Shown here piece after piece: positions 1 to 8,102 of a stretch of DNA of 9,561 nt. Origin of the DNA: Tannerella sp. Its GTDB lineage: Bacteria > Bacteroidota > Bacteroidia > Bacteroidales > Tannerellaceae. A model generated the notes under the pieces. It worked only from the letters and a program-made list of their open reading frames with translations. It did not search any database and was not told the origin of the DNA. The stretch's first letter is position 1. Each line of letters opens with the position of its first letter. The translations under genes were made by a program, and so were the position numbers. The stretch spans positions 1 through 9,561 of the forward strand of contig JAITDQ010000273.1 in assembly GCA_031282485.1 (NCBI GenBank), in the 5' to 3' direction.

Positions 1-1
1 T

Positions 2-535
2 GTGGAATATCAACCGCAACTCAAATCCTTTATCCGCAAACGGGTGGACAATAAGGAAGATGCGGAAGATATTCTGCAGGATGTTTTTTATCAGTTAGTG
101 AAAACCGTCAATATCGCCATAAGCCCGGTTGAGCATGTAGCAGCATGGCTCTACCGTGTGGCGCGGAACACGATTATCAATCACGGTATAAAAAAACGCG
201 AAGAAGAGATGCCCGTCTATCGAAGTGATGAAAGCGACGACGAAACGCAGAAAGATTTCTCGGAAGTCCTGTTCGGCAACGAGTCCTCGCCTTCGCCCGA
301 AACGGAATACCTGCGTTCGCTTGTGTGGGAAGAACTCGAAAGCGCCCTCGCCGAACTGCCTCCCGAACAGCGCGAAATTTACGAATTGACGGAATTGGAC
401 GACATCCCGGTAAAGGATATTTCCCGTACCACGGGTATTCCCGTAAACACGCTGTTGTCGCGCAAACATTATGCCGTATTGCATTTACGCAAGCGCATGA
501 GGCAGTTATACGAAGACATTGTCGATATTTCGTAA
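2..535 (+). CDS. ECF-type RNA polymerase sigma factor (5'-partial)
   Basis: This is a sigma-70 family factor of the extracytoplasmic-function type, which would direct RNA polymerase to a specific promoter set. Region 2 covers about residues 3-70, with the hallmark EDAEDILQDVFYQL (core-binding and −10 recognition helix) and AAWLYRVARNTIINH. An acidic linker of about 35 residues (SDESDDE and following) joins it to region 4 at about 105-170. Region 4 has the LPPEQREIYEL helix and the helix-turn-helix VKDISRTTGIPVNTLLSRKHYA. Only regions 2 and 4 are present, as expected for ECF factors. The first in-window codon is GTG at position 2, but the helix before the EDAEDI motif normally starts a few residues earlier, so the true start probably lies outside the window. 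No anti-sigma gene follows; the next gene is convergent after 37 bp. The regulon cannot be predicted. Confidence 0.9.
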   Translation: MEYQPQLKSFIRKRVDNKEDAEDILQDVFYQLVKTVNIAISPVEHVAAWLYRVARNTIINHGIKKREEEMPVYRSDESDDETQKDFSEVLFGNESSPSPETEYLRSLVWEELESALAELPPEQREIYELTELDDIPVKDISRTTGIPVNTLLSRKHYAVLHLRKRMRQLYEDIVDIS

Positions 536-536
536 T

Positions 537-552
537 CGGGAAATGCATCCCG
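537..552. terminator. Small hairpin between convergent genes
   Basis: CGGGA (537-541) and TCCCG (548-552) can pair around a 6-nt loop AATGCA. The dyad lies in the 37-bp gap between the convergent stop codons at 535 and 573, where a bidirectional terminator would be expected. The stem is only 5 bp and no T-run follows on either strand, so a terminator role is only suggested by position. Confidence 0.25.
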
Positions 553-572
553 CGCGTAAATCACCCTGCCTG

Positions 573-3500
573 TCAGTCGACCGATATGCGTATGCCCTCG
601 CTGTGCGATGCAAATTCGGGGGCGTACATGCACTGGAAGGTCGTTATCCCGTTTGAAAAATTGCCTGCGTGCGAAACGCGCAGGTCATATTCGAAGACGT
701 AGACGCCTTTGCGCATGTTATGGATGAAAAAGTTTACGGACGCATCTTTCACGCTTTCGTAATACCACAGTCCGTCCCGGTAACGGTTGCCGGAGCGTGT
801 GCTTACCGGCTCGAAGCCCGACGCACGCATATCTTTCAGGTGTACATATTCGTAGTCGCGGTCGGCACGCAGTTCCATTCTTACGCGGACAAGGTCGCCG
901 ACGTGCAGTTTGTTGCTTTCGCCGAGCGGCTGCAGGACTTCGCCTTTGTCGGTAAGCGTTCGCAGGAACAGCTGTTTATTCATCTTCAGATTCGTTTCCG
1001 CAGCTGTGATTTTATCCAGCTGTTCGAAATACTGCCAGTACAGTCCTCCCCAGGCGATGCCTTTTTGATTCGGGTTTTTCACCTTCAGGCTGCCCATTTG
1101 AGGGGTTATGTCATTGCCCTGCCAGCTTGTTTTCACGTAACCTGTTCCCGGTTCGGGACGGATGGCTTCTCCGGCAACGGCTGCCAGCGGCCGGCCGGCT
1201 ATCTCTATGTCCGGCGATTCCGATTCGTCCAACAGGTTACCGCCCGTCATCAGCAGCGCATAAACGGCTTCCGACGTTGCTTTTGTCGTTTTCCAATCGT
1301 TCGTCTGCTTGTTGCGGAGCAGCCATATTTTCATTTCTTCTACCGCCGCTTCGTCCGCCGCGACTTCGTTGAATGTTTCGATAAGCATCGCCTGCGTTTC
1401 TACCGGAGCCTGATACCAGAAATAACCGGAGACATTGTCTTTCCAGTACATGCCGAGTTCTTCGGACTGCTGCGCATTTTCTTTCAGCGAGCGAATGATT
1501 GTCATCGCCTTTTCCGTCCGGCCGTTCCGGTGCAAAACAAGCGCGGCAACCGCTTTGTCGTAAGTAGAGAAATCTTTCCAGAACAGCTCCGCCTGCGTCA
1601 GGTAGAAATCAAACGCATCACCCGCAGGCCGGTGACCGCTGAAGCTGCAGGCATACAGATAATGCAGGTGGAGGGACGTTATATGCCGTTCTTCCCTGTT
1701 CAATTTCCGGTCAAGCAGATTTTTATAATCATTCGCAATCTCGCGGTCGAGGAAAGACAGTCCGTTCCGTACAATAAGGGCGGCATCAGAAGTTTGCGAC
1801 AGGGTAGAGAGTGGCGAGTCGGCATCGACAGCATGCGTCGCCGGCAGCGCGTTCAGTTTCTCAAGATGAGCCATGCCTGCGACGATATGCTGCGTGATGT
1901 AACGATCCGAAGGAAGTCCGTCGAACCAGGGGAAGCCGCCGTCCCGGTTTTGCATGTCCTTCAGCTTGTTGAAAGCGCGGTTCATTTCGTTACTCATGCT
2001 GTTCAGGTCAAACAGCAGGGCGATTCGCTTTTTGCGTTCCGCCTCGCTTTTCGCCTGCATCACCCAGGGCGTCTCTTCGAGGACGACCTGCTTCAATTCC
2101 TGATTTTTCTCCAGATTCGACGCCAGCTCCCCGCTGTCGAACGTTCGCCATAAATCAAAGATTTGTTTGATGCGGGGCGTTGTGTTCACAATCGCCGTCG
2201 CGAGCGCGTTTGCGTAATAACGCGAAAAAGTCTGTTCGGCACATTCGTGCGGATATTCCATGATGTACGGCAGCGCCTGCACGGCATACCAAGCCGGAGC
2301 CGGCGTAAATTCCAGCGTCAGGCTATGGTTGCGGAGCGTTTGCGAATGGTTGTTGACAAGTTTGTCGAGCGTGAAATGCTTCTCACGGCCTGCACGGATG
2401 CTGAACGGGAGCGTTTCGGTCACAAGCATGGAATTTGTCAGTACGGGAACCGTTCGTTCTTCCCCGTCGATATGCGTGCCGGCCTGTGCGGTCACCTTAT
2501 AAGCAATCGCCCGCAGCCCTTCGGGAATCGCAAGCTTCCAGACGAGGCCTGCACTCCCGCCGGCTTTCACGCTGAAACGCAGGGTCTTTTCCGACTGTAT
2601 GACCGCGTCGACCGGCTGCATCGTCAGGGCGTCGTACAGACGAAGCAACGCCTGTCCGCCAAGCTCCTGCTCCGTCAGGTTGTTCACTTTGGCAGTAAAT
2701 TCCAGCACGTCGTTCTCGCGGAAGAAACGCGGGGGATTGGCGCTTACGGCAACCTGTTTCTGCGTAACAAGTTCGTTTGTATACGAGCCTGCCTTTAAAT
2801 CCTTCGTGTGTGCAAAGCTCAACAGTTTCCAGCGCGTGAGGGCTTCGGGCATCGTAAATTCGATAAGCGTTTCGCCCTGCTCGTTCGTGCGCAGAGCGGG
2901 ATAGAAGAACGCCGTCTCGTTGAAATTCGTGCGCGTGGCTACGCCGGCAAGGTCAACCTGCGGAACGGCCTGCCCGATGCCTTGCAGAACGGACTGCCCG
3001 ACGCCTTGCGGAACGGCCTGTTTTTTGGCAGACGACGACGCACCGTCCCGCACGGGAGAACCGAAGCCAACGACAACGACCTCATTCAGCATTTCCGGCG
3101 ACGGCTCTGCCAAACTGTATGCCGCCGCCACGTTTTCTGCCTCTCCGGCCGGTAATGCCGCTGACCGGAGCATTATGTTGCCCGCGAACCTGCCCCGATG
3201 AGGGGAAAATGCATCGCGATACGTCCGTTCAAACCAGTTTATGTCGGTCGGGAAAACCTCCGGGTTAACCGGCGGAGCGGGCTGAGCGCCATAATAAGTA
3301 TTCGAATTTGCATACTGCTCAATCGCATTGAAATTCCACTGATACATATACGTATTCACCCGCCGGGAATAAATGCCGGAAATATCCGGCCACCGATGCG
3401 GGACGAATGCATCCAGCGAAGCGTCATACAGGGATGCGACCACTTCCGCCGGTTCATTTACGCCCTTTTTGTCGCTCACTTTCATTGTCCATGTCTCGTT

Positions 3501-6500
3501 TTCCCCCGGCAGGAGTTTGTCGCGGAACGTCGCCAGCTTCACATCCAGCATCTTGTTCGTATACGGAACGGCGACGGGGACGACCGCCAAATATTTCCGG
3601 TTATCCCGAATCATGCCGAACTGCACGGTAAATCCGCCGCGGTACGCCTCGCGAATGGGGTAAACGACGGATACCGGCACAGCGTCCGTCGTCGTTATCC
3701 ACCGCGCCTCGACTATCCGGTCTTCATGAATGAGTTCGCAGTAGACATGCGATTTTCCCATACCTCCCGCTATCAGGAACTCCACGTTCTCGCCCGGTTC
3801 GCCGGTCGTTTTCACTTGCCTTATCCACTCATCCATATTGCCGATTCGCTCCGGACGGTCGCCCAACAGGCGGACATAGCGGATATTATCGGCCACAACG
3901 CCGTTCCGGTTATCGGCCGTAAGTTTCACCTTATAATAACCGGCCTGTTTCAATGACGACAAATCCAGCTTCGCACTGCCCTCCGTTTCGACTGCATACC
4001 GGGAAACAACGCCCGTTTCCTCGAAATTTTCGGGATTGAGTTCATCGCCATAAGCATCCAGCGGGAAATCCCGGCGAAAGTCGGCCTCCGGGATTGCATG
4101 GACGTCTATTATTTCGTTTCTCCAGAGGCGTTTCCGCAACACGCCGGGAGGCTGTTTGAGCGAGATGAGTTCCACCGTTACGGATGCGGGGACAGGCTCG
4201 CCGTTCAGGTTTGTCGTCTTGACCGTGCAGTCGTTCAGCTTCGCGGGAAGGAGTTCGTCCGGCAAATCCGCAGTCACGAGCAGCGGTTTGTTTCCCACGC
4301 GAACGTCGACCGCCGCGCTGCGCGTTTCGCCGTTCACGTCCGTCACATCGGCCGTCACGGTATAGGTGTAAATCTTCCGGTCGTCGTTCCGGACATCGTC
4401 GGCCAGGGCGTCAAACGCAATGGAGAGGTCGCCGTTCGCGTCCGTGTTGAGGACGCCCGAAGCGATTTCCCGGCTTTCGCCGCCGCCGAAGGGCGGATAC
4501 CCGCCGTAGTAGCGATACGCCGTGCTCCGGACGACACGGTAGCGAACGTCGGCGCCGTCTATGGCATATCCGGCCAGCGCCTTTGCGCAGGCCGTCACCG
4601 TCACCCGTTCGTTCGGCGCAAAATTGCCCTTGACGGGATTAAACTTCACTTCGAACGTCGGACGTTTATATTCTTCCACCCGTATGGAAACGGTCGCGTA
4701 ATCGGAACATTCGATCGTCATATTCCCGTTGAGCAGTCCCTGCGGAATCGCGAAACTGCCGTCCACGCTGCCGAAATCATTGGAGATAAGTTTTTTTTCG
4801 GCGATGACCTGCCGGTTTACATCCCGGAAACGCAGGTTTACGACTTTCCCGCGTTGCAGCGTCCGGTCGCCGTCCGTCGCGCTGCAATAGAGGATGGCCT
4901 TGAAATAAACCGTCTGTCCCGGCCGGTAGATGGAACGGTCGGTGAATAAAATTGCATGGTCGCGGTCGACTTCATCGTAATGACGCCGGTTGTTGGAAGG
5001 CTTGAATACGAATAGTTTTTCACCTTTATGCGCTACCGTATAGTAATAATCGTAATCATAATCATTCTTTATGCCGGCCGCAATGCCGTTTCTGTCGCTG
5101 ACGCCGGACGCCCGGACAGCCGTATCGCGACAGATCGTTATTTTCGCTCCGGGAACAGGCGCCCCGCTTTCGCGATCGGTAACCGTGACGGTTGTAATGT
5201 TGTCGATCCTGCGGTCGTAAGCCATCAGCGGCGATGCCTGTATAAAAGCGGACGTCCAAATGCCGGGCGATTGCAGCGGGTCTTCCGTGTCGGAAAACAA
5301 AACCAGATAAAAACCTTTTTCCAGCGGGTCGATTTTGATTTCGGTCGTACAGTACTGGAAATCTTCCTGTCGGGGAAGCTCAATCCGTGTCCGAACGAAT
5401 TCTCTCTCCTGCGATTTCAGGAAGTCGAGGATGTCCCAATATTTCCGTTTATAACCATAATTTATGGCTTCCCGCTCCGACAGGATGTACGTCGTCCGGT
5501 ACAAAACGTCCATATTCCTGAATTTAAGCAGCGCCGGGAACGGTTTGCCGGGTATCTGCGATTCTTCGACGCGCAGTTGCAGTTCCTTTTCCCCGACAGT
5601 CTCTTTCAGGGCTTTCACGTGGTCTTCCAGCCGGCCGGGATACTCGCTTTCAATCTGCTCGCAGAGGCGGAAGGCTTTCGCATATCCCGGTTTGTTTTCT
5701 TCCTGCCGGTCATGCCTCCAGGCCGCTCCCCTTTCCGCGTACAGGCGGGCGAGCTGCAGCAGAACCCGCGCATTGTGGACATGCTCCTTATAATCCCTGC
5801 TCATGGCGGCAAGCGCATCTTCATACATCCGTTCATCGGCATAACGTCCATGCTCCCGCAGGAAGGAAAGCCGGCGCAGGTCGACGTCGACCAGTGCGGC
5901 GTATTGGGATTTTTCAAGATGAAAACGCAGCAGTTCCCGGTATGTCTTCAGCGAGAGGTAGAGGGGCGAAAGCGAATCGACGGTTTGGATGTCCGTCGCG
6001 ACAAACGCCGGTGCGGCGGCGAAATATGCGGGGTCATTGACGACAAACGCCTGCTGCGGCAAGGCATGAACATAGAAGTTTGACGAAAAATAAGCCAGCG
6101 CCCTTTTTGCGAGTACATCATAGAGCGAAGGCTGGTAAGCGGGATCGTATCCTTCGAGCAGGATGTCTTTGTAACTGTCGACGGGTTCGTTTTGCAGCGT
6201 TTCTGTGTCCTGCAGGGAAAGGCTGTAATATTTCACGGCCTCCTCCGCCAGACGGCGGGCATCCCAGGTGTGGACATCGTCCGGGGCGATCGCCGTATTC
6301 GTACGCCTGTTGACCGTCCATGCGTTCCGGTTGTAATACTCCTCGTACATCTGTCCGATCATTGAATAAATGACGGATTTAGCCGGTTGCGGCAACGCTT
6401 CCGCTTCCTGTTTGAGCGTATTGAAAATCAGGTTTGCGCCTTCCTCATTTTCCCGCACGACGCCGAAGCCGTTTATCCGGAAGATAAGGGCTTTTATCAG

Positions 6501-6713
6501 CTGTCCGTAATTCTTTTCCGCCAAAGCAGTCCGGTATATCGTATCTACCCCGGCCAGCATGGATTGTGGCAGTCCCTGCTCGCGAAGCTGTTCGATTTCT
6601 TTCCATTCATTTACGTACCTGTTCATATTCTTGTTCTCTGTTATTGGTTTATTTTGCGATCCGCAGGCGGCCATAAAAAACGCCGCCGCTATGGTAAAAA
6701 ATACTCTTTTCAT
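573..6713 (-). CDS. Alpha-2-macroglobulin family lipoprotein with thioester
   Basis: Bacterial alpha-2-macroglobulins trap proteases in the periplasm; cleavage of a bait segment exposes a thioester that couples to the attacker. The start at 6713 gives a lipoprotein signal, MKRVFFTIAAAFFMAAC, with lipid-accepting Cys17. No acidic export signal follows the Cys, so periplasmic anchoring is likelier than surface display. Residues about 30-400 are helical, TPR-like. MG-type beta domains follow, with the MG2 signature LFTDRSIYRPGQTVYFKA near 590-610 and a bait-region-type domain at about 960-1110. A low-complexity stretch at about 1195-1255 precedes the PF00207 signature TRTNFNETAFFYP (about 1258). 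The thioester CAEQ lies at Cys1491-Gln1494, followed by an alpha/alpha-toroid domain to about 1800 and a C-terminal MG domain containing MYAPEFASHSEG. It is longer than E. coli YfhM (about 1650 residues) because of the N-terminal helical part. No adjacent pbpC gene is present, unlike in E. coli. Odd: a SusC-like EVVVVGFG motif at 1211-1218. Confidence 0.93.
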   Translation of the reverse strand: MKRVFFTIAAAFFMAACGSQNKPITENKNMNRYVNEWKEIEQLREQGLPQSMLAGVDTIYRTALAEKNYGQLIKALIFRINGFGVVRENEEGANLIFNTLKQEAEALPQPAKSVIYSMIGQMYEEYYNRNAWTVNRRTNTAIAPDDVHTWDARRLAEEAVKYYSLSLQDTETLQNEPVDSYKDILLEGYDPAYQPSLYDVLAKRALAYFSSNFYVHALPQQAFVVNDPAYFAAAPAFVATDIQTVDSLSPLYLSLKTYRELLRFHLEKSQYAALVDVDLRRLSFLREHGRYADERMYEDALAAMSRDYKEHVHNARVLLQLARLYAERGAAWRHDRQEENKPGYAKAFRLCEQIESEYPGRLEDHVKALKETVGEKELQLRVEESQIPGKPFPALLKFRNMDVLYRTTYILSEREAINYGYKRKYWDILDFLKSQEREFVRTRIELPRQEDFQYCTTEIKIDPLEKGFYLVLFSDTEDPLQSPGIWTSAFIQASPLMAYDRRIDNITTVTVTDRESGAPVPGAKITICRDTAVRASGVSDRNGIAAGIKNDYDYDYYYTVAHKGEKLFVFKPSNNRRHYDEVDRDHAILFTDRSIYRPGQTVYFKAILYCSATDGDRTLQRGKVVNLRFRDVNRQVIAEKKLISNDFGSVDGSFAIPQGLLNGNMTIECSDYATVSIRVEEYKRPTFEVKFNPVKGNFAPNERVTVTACAKALAGYAIDGADVRYRVVRSTAYRYYGGYPPFGGGESREIASGVLNTDANGDLSIAFDALADDVRNDDRKIYTYTVTADVTDVNGETRSAAVDVRVGNKPLLVTADLPDELLPAKLNDCTVKTTNLNGEPVPASVTVELISLKQPPGVLRKRLWRNEIIDVHAIPEADFRRDFPLDAYGDELNPENFEETGVVSRYAVETEGSAKLDLSSLKQAGYYKVKLTADNRNGVVADNIRYVRLLGDRPERIGNMDEWIRQVKTTGEPGENVEFLIAGGMGKSHVYCELIHEDRIVEARWITTTDAVPVSVVYPIREAYRGGFTVQFGMIRDNRKYLAVVPVAVPYTNKMLDVKLATFRDKLLPGENETWTMKVSDKKGVNEPAEVVASLYDASLDAFVPHRWPDISGIYSRRVNTYMYQWNFNAIEQYANSNTYYGAQPAPPVNPEVFPTDINWFERTYRDAFSPHRGRFAGNIMLRSAALPAGEAENVAAAYSLAEPSPEMLNEVVVVGFGSPVRDGASSSAKKQAVPQGVGQSVLQGIGQAVPQVDLAGVATRTNFNETAFFYPALRTNEQGETLIEFTMPEALTRWKLLSFAHTKDLKAGSYTNELVTQKQVAVSANPPRFFRENDVLEFTAKVNNLTEQELGGQALLRLYDALTMQPVDAVIQSEKTLRFSVKAGGSAGLVWKLAIPEGLRAIAYKVTAQAGTHIDGEERTVPVLTNSMLVTETLPFSIRAGREKHFTLDKLVNNHSQTLRNHSLTLEFTPAPAWYAVQALPYIMEYPHECAEQTFSRYYANALATAIVNTTPRIKQIFDLWRTFDSGELASNLEKNQELKQVVLEETPWVMQAKSEAERKKRIALLFDLNSMSNEMNRAFNKLKDMQNRDGGFPWFDGLPSDRYITQHIVAGMAHLEKLNALPATHAVDADSPLSTLSQTSDAALIVRNGLSFLDREIANDYKNLLDRKLNREERHITSLHLHYLYACSFSGHRPAGDAFDFYLTQAELFWKDFSTYDKAVAALVLHRNGRTEKAMTIIRSLKENAQQSEELGMYWKDNVSGYFWYQAPVETQAMLIETFNEVAADEAAVEEMKIWLLRNKQTNDWKTTKATSEAVYALLMTGGNLLDESESPDIEIAGRPLAAVAGEAIRPEPGTGYVKTSWQGNDITPQMGSLKVKNPNQKGIAWGGLYWQYFEQLDKITAAETNLKMNKQLFLRTLTDKGEVLQPLGESNKLHVGDLVRVRMELRADRDYEYVHLKDMRASGFEPVSTRSGNRYRDGLWYYESVKDASVNFFIHNMRKGVYVFEYDLRVSHAGNFSNGITTFQCMYAPEFASHSEGIRISVD
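2959..3020 (-). repeat. 24-bp in-frame tandem repeat in macroglobulin gene
   Basis: Two full 24-bp units (2959-2982 and 2983-3006) and a 14-bp partial third (3007-3020) lie within the alpha-2-macroglobulin gene. The first two units differ at only three positions (cggaacggcc versus cagaacggac, and gatgcct versus gacgcct). In the protein they encode 8-residue units, QAVPQGVG, QSVLQGIG and QAVPQVDL, at about residues 1232-1255. The unit length is a multiple of three, so copy-number change keeps the frame. The repeat lies just before the PF00207 domain, where a bait or linker segment would be expected. Confidence 0.85.
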
Positions 6714-6738
6714 ATTACCACAATTAAATATATTGCGA

Positions 6739-6773
6739 CAAAGTTAAAAAAAATATCCCCTGTTGTTTTCAAA
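6739..6773 (-). promoter_or_regulatory. Bacteroidetes-type promoter for macroglobulin gene
   Basis: Read on the minus strand, TAACTTTG (6746 to 6739) matches the Bacteroidetes −7 consensus TAnnTTTG exactly. TTTG at 6773-6770 can serve as the −33 element with 23 bp between, within the wide spacing reported for this phylum. The transcript would begin near 6732, giving a leader of roughly 19 nt before the ATG at 6713. No Shine-Dalgarno site is evident. The −33 element sits a few bases from that of the divergent promoter. Confidence 0.65.
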
Positions 6774-6796
6774 TTCGCAAATTTTTTTTACTTTTG
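6762..6796 (+). promoter_or_regulatory. Bacteroidetes-type promoter reading toward amidase
   Basis: TACTTTTG at 6789-6796 is an exact TAnnTTTG −7 element, and GTTG at 6762-6765 lies 23 bp upstream as a possible −33 element. Transcription would start near 6803. The first ATG of a short 13-codon frame is at 6815, and the amidase ATG is about 90 nt from the start site. The promoter is back to back with that of the macroglobulin gene. Confidence 0.6.
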
Positions 6797-6814
6797 CGCC
6801 GGAAAAATTAATGA

Positions 6815-6856
6815 ATGATGAAAATTTGTATTATTGCATATAAATTTCCGCTATAG
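6815..6856 (+). other. Thirteen-codon ORF: leader peptide or gene-start remnant
   Basis: A short open frame (MMKICIIAYKFPL, stop TAG at 6854-6856) begins about 12 nt after the predicted transcription start, the ideal place for a gene start in this phylum. Its residues resemble the beginning of GT4-type glycosyltransferases (MKI-x-II-x-x-KFPP). It could be the remnant of a displaced gene whose promoter now serves the amidase, a leader peptide, or chance. No further coding similarity is visible between 6857 and the amidase start at 6894. Confidence 0.2.
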
Positions 6857-6893
6857 ACAAAGTAATGTTTTGAATCCAAAAGTGAGTTAATTA

Positions 6894-7910
6894 ATGAAAC
6901 TTCTTACGCTATTGATTTGTGTATTTTCATGCTTCAGTATCTCCGTTTCTTCCAAAAAAACGGCCATACCCGGGCAAGGTGAAGGGATTTACCGGTTCCT
7001 GATTAACAACGGCTGCGACCCTAAAATACATTTTGATGAATTTGTGGCGTTAAACAAAAACAAGCTCGGCAAAAACAACACATTAATCAAAGGCGTATCC
7101 TACATCTTACCTCCATTAACCGCCGAAGCTGCAAAATCACCCACCCTCCCTCCAAACAGCGATGCCAACGGCCGGAAAAAACGGAAAGAACCGCTGTTCG
7201 GCAAAAAATACGACGACTATACCGTCACTTCCGGCAAGCTAAAAGGGGCAACGTTCTACGTGGTGAGCGGACACGGCGGGCCTGACTGCGGAGCTATCGG
7301 CATAGCCGACGGAAACGAAATCCACGAAGACGAGTATGCTTATGATATCATGCTGCGCCTGGCACGCAACCTGATGATGGAAGGCGCAACCGTGCATATT
7401 ATCATCCAGGACCGGCAGGACGGCATCCGCGACGACCAAATCCTGAAAAACAACAAACGGGAAACCTGCCTGGGCAAAGAAATACCTTTAAATCAAAGAA
7501 ACCGCCTCCAGCAACGCTGCGATGCGATAAATAAACTGTATCACCGTTCAAAAGGCGGATATCACCGGGCTATTTTCATTCACTTGGACAGCCGCAGCAC
7601 AAAACAGCAAATGGATGTTTTCTTTTACTGTCATGAAAAAAGCGCAGCCGGCAAGCGATTAGCCGAAACCATGCGGACGACCTTCGGCGAACAGTATCAA
7701 AAACATCAACCGGGACGGGGTTTCACCGGTACGGTCAGCTCACGGGAACTGTTCGTCCTGTCCAACAGCGAGCCTGTCAGCCTCTTTACCGAACTCGGAA
7801 ACATAAAAAACAGCTTCGACCAGCGCCGCTTCCTGTTAAGCTCCAACCGGCAGGCGCTGGCTAACTGGCTATGCCGCGGTTTTATCACCGATTATGAAAA
7901 CAATCGTTAA
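6894..7910 (+). CDS. Secreted LysM-like/Amidase_3 N-acetylmuramoyl-L-alanine amidase
   Basis: The predicted enzyme is a zinc amidase that cuts the bond between N-acetylmuramic acid and L-alanine in peptidoglycan. A signal peptide covers about residues 1-20 (MKLLTLLICVFSCFSISVSS). Residues 26-73 form a divergent LysM-like module: hydrophobic helix IYRFLINNG, FDEFVALN, then LIKGVSYILP. A Pro/Lys-rich linker follows. The catalytic domain runs from about residue 115 to 330. His127 in VVSGHGGPDCGAIG, Glu145 in HEDEYAYDI and His230 in IFIHLDSR are the expected zinc ligands. Glu300 in LFTELGNIKN is the catalytic glutamate, so the active site looks complete. The canonical IHANA is replaced by IHLDS. 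The gene is divergent from the macroglobulin lipoprotein with back-to-back promoters, suggesting shared envelope-related control. Its stop codon lies inside the first copy of a heptamer array. A role in cell separation or wall turnover is inferred. Confidence 0.9.
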   Translation: MKLLTLLICVFSCFSISVSSKKTAIPGQGEGIYRFLINNGCDPKIHFDEFVALNKNKLGKNNTLIKGVSYILPPLTAEAAKSPTLPPNSDANGRKKRKEPLFGKKYDDYTVTSGKLKGATFYVVSGHGGPDCGAIGIADGNEIHEDEYAYDIMLRLARNLMMEGATVHIIIQDRQDGIRDDQILKNNKRETCLGKEIPLNQRNRLQQRCDAINKLYHRSKGGYHRAIFIHLDSRSTKQQMDVFFYCHEKSAAGKRLAETMRTTFGEQYQKHQPGRGFTGTVSSRELFVLSNSEPVSLFTELGNIKNSFDQRRFLLSSNRQALANWLCRGFITDYENNR

Positions 7911-7947
7911 TTATTAATGATTAATGGTTAATGGTTAATGATTAATG
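7906..7947 (+). repeat. AT-rich heptamer tandem array (left)
   Basis: Six consecutive heptamers: GTTAATT (7906-7912), ATTAATG twice, GTTAATG twice, then ATTAATG (7941-7947). The amidase stop codon TAA (7908-7910) lies inside the first copy. The 18 bases 7920-7937 occur exactly, in reverse complement, at 9419-9436. Such short AT-rich tandem heptamers are widespread between genes in Bacteroidetes and cyanobacteria; their function is unknown. Confidence 0.9.
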
Positions 7948-7983
7948 AGCTTGTCGACTCGACAAGGTTATTGAGCCTGTCGA
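7947..7983. repeat. REP-like GAGCYTGTCGA pair with hairpin
   Basis: GAGCTTGTCGA (7947-7957) and GAGCCTGTCGA (7973-7983) are direct near-copies. CTTGTCG (7950-7956) pairs with CGACAAG (7960-7966) around a 3-nt loop. GAGCCTGTCGAA-type words recur between genes in many Bacteroidetes, so this is probably a REP-like intergenic repeat. It sits about 40 nt after the amidase stop and may also end that transcript, though only a short non-U-rich stretch follows. Confidence 0.55.
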
Positions 7984-8102
7984 AATATCCTTGTGATCTT
8001 TTAAACCGTTACATGTTATAAATTTTTTATCCCTTAGTGTCTTTGTGGGACATTATTGTTATAAGATTTCTTAATCAGTGGGAAAATTATGGGGGGGAAA
8101 TT

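Noticed and set aside
2..4. GTG at position 2 as the true start of the sigma factor
   Set aside because: Sigma region 2 normally begins several residues earlier, and no upstream sequence is available; the codon is more likely internal.
669..2153. Long plus-strand open frame of 494 codons opposite the macroglobulin gene
   Set aside because: It lies wholly antisense to a clear gene with recognisable domains, its own product resembles nothing known to me, and GC-rich codon use in the real gene explains the lack of stops. The same applies to 3198-3956, 4098-4949 and 5028-6083.
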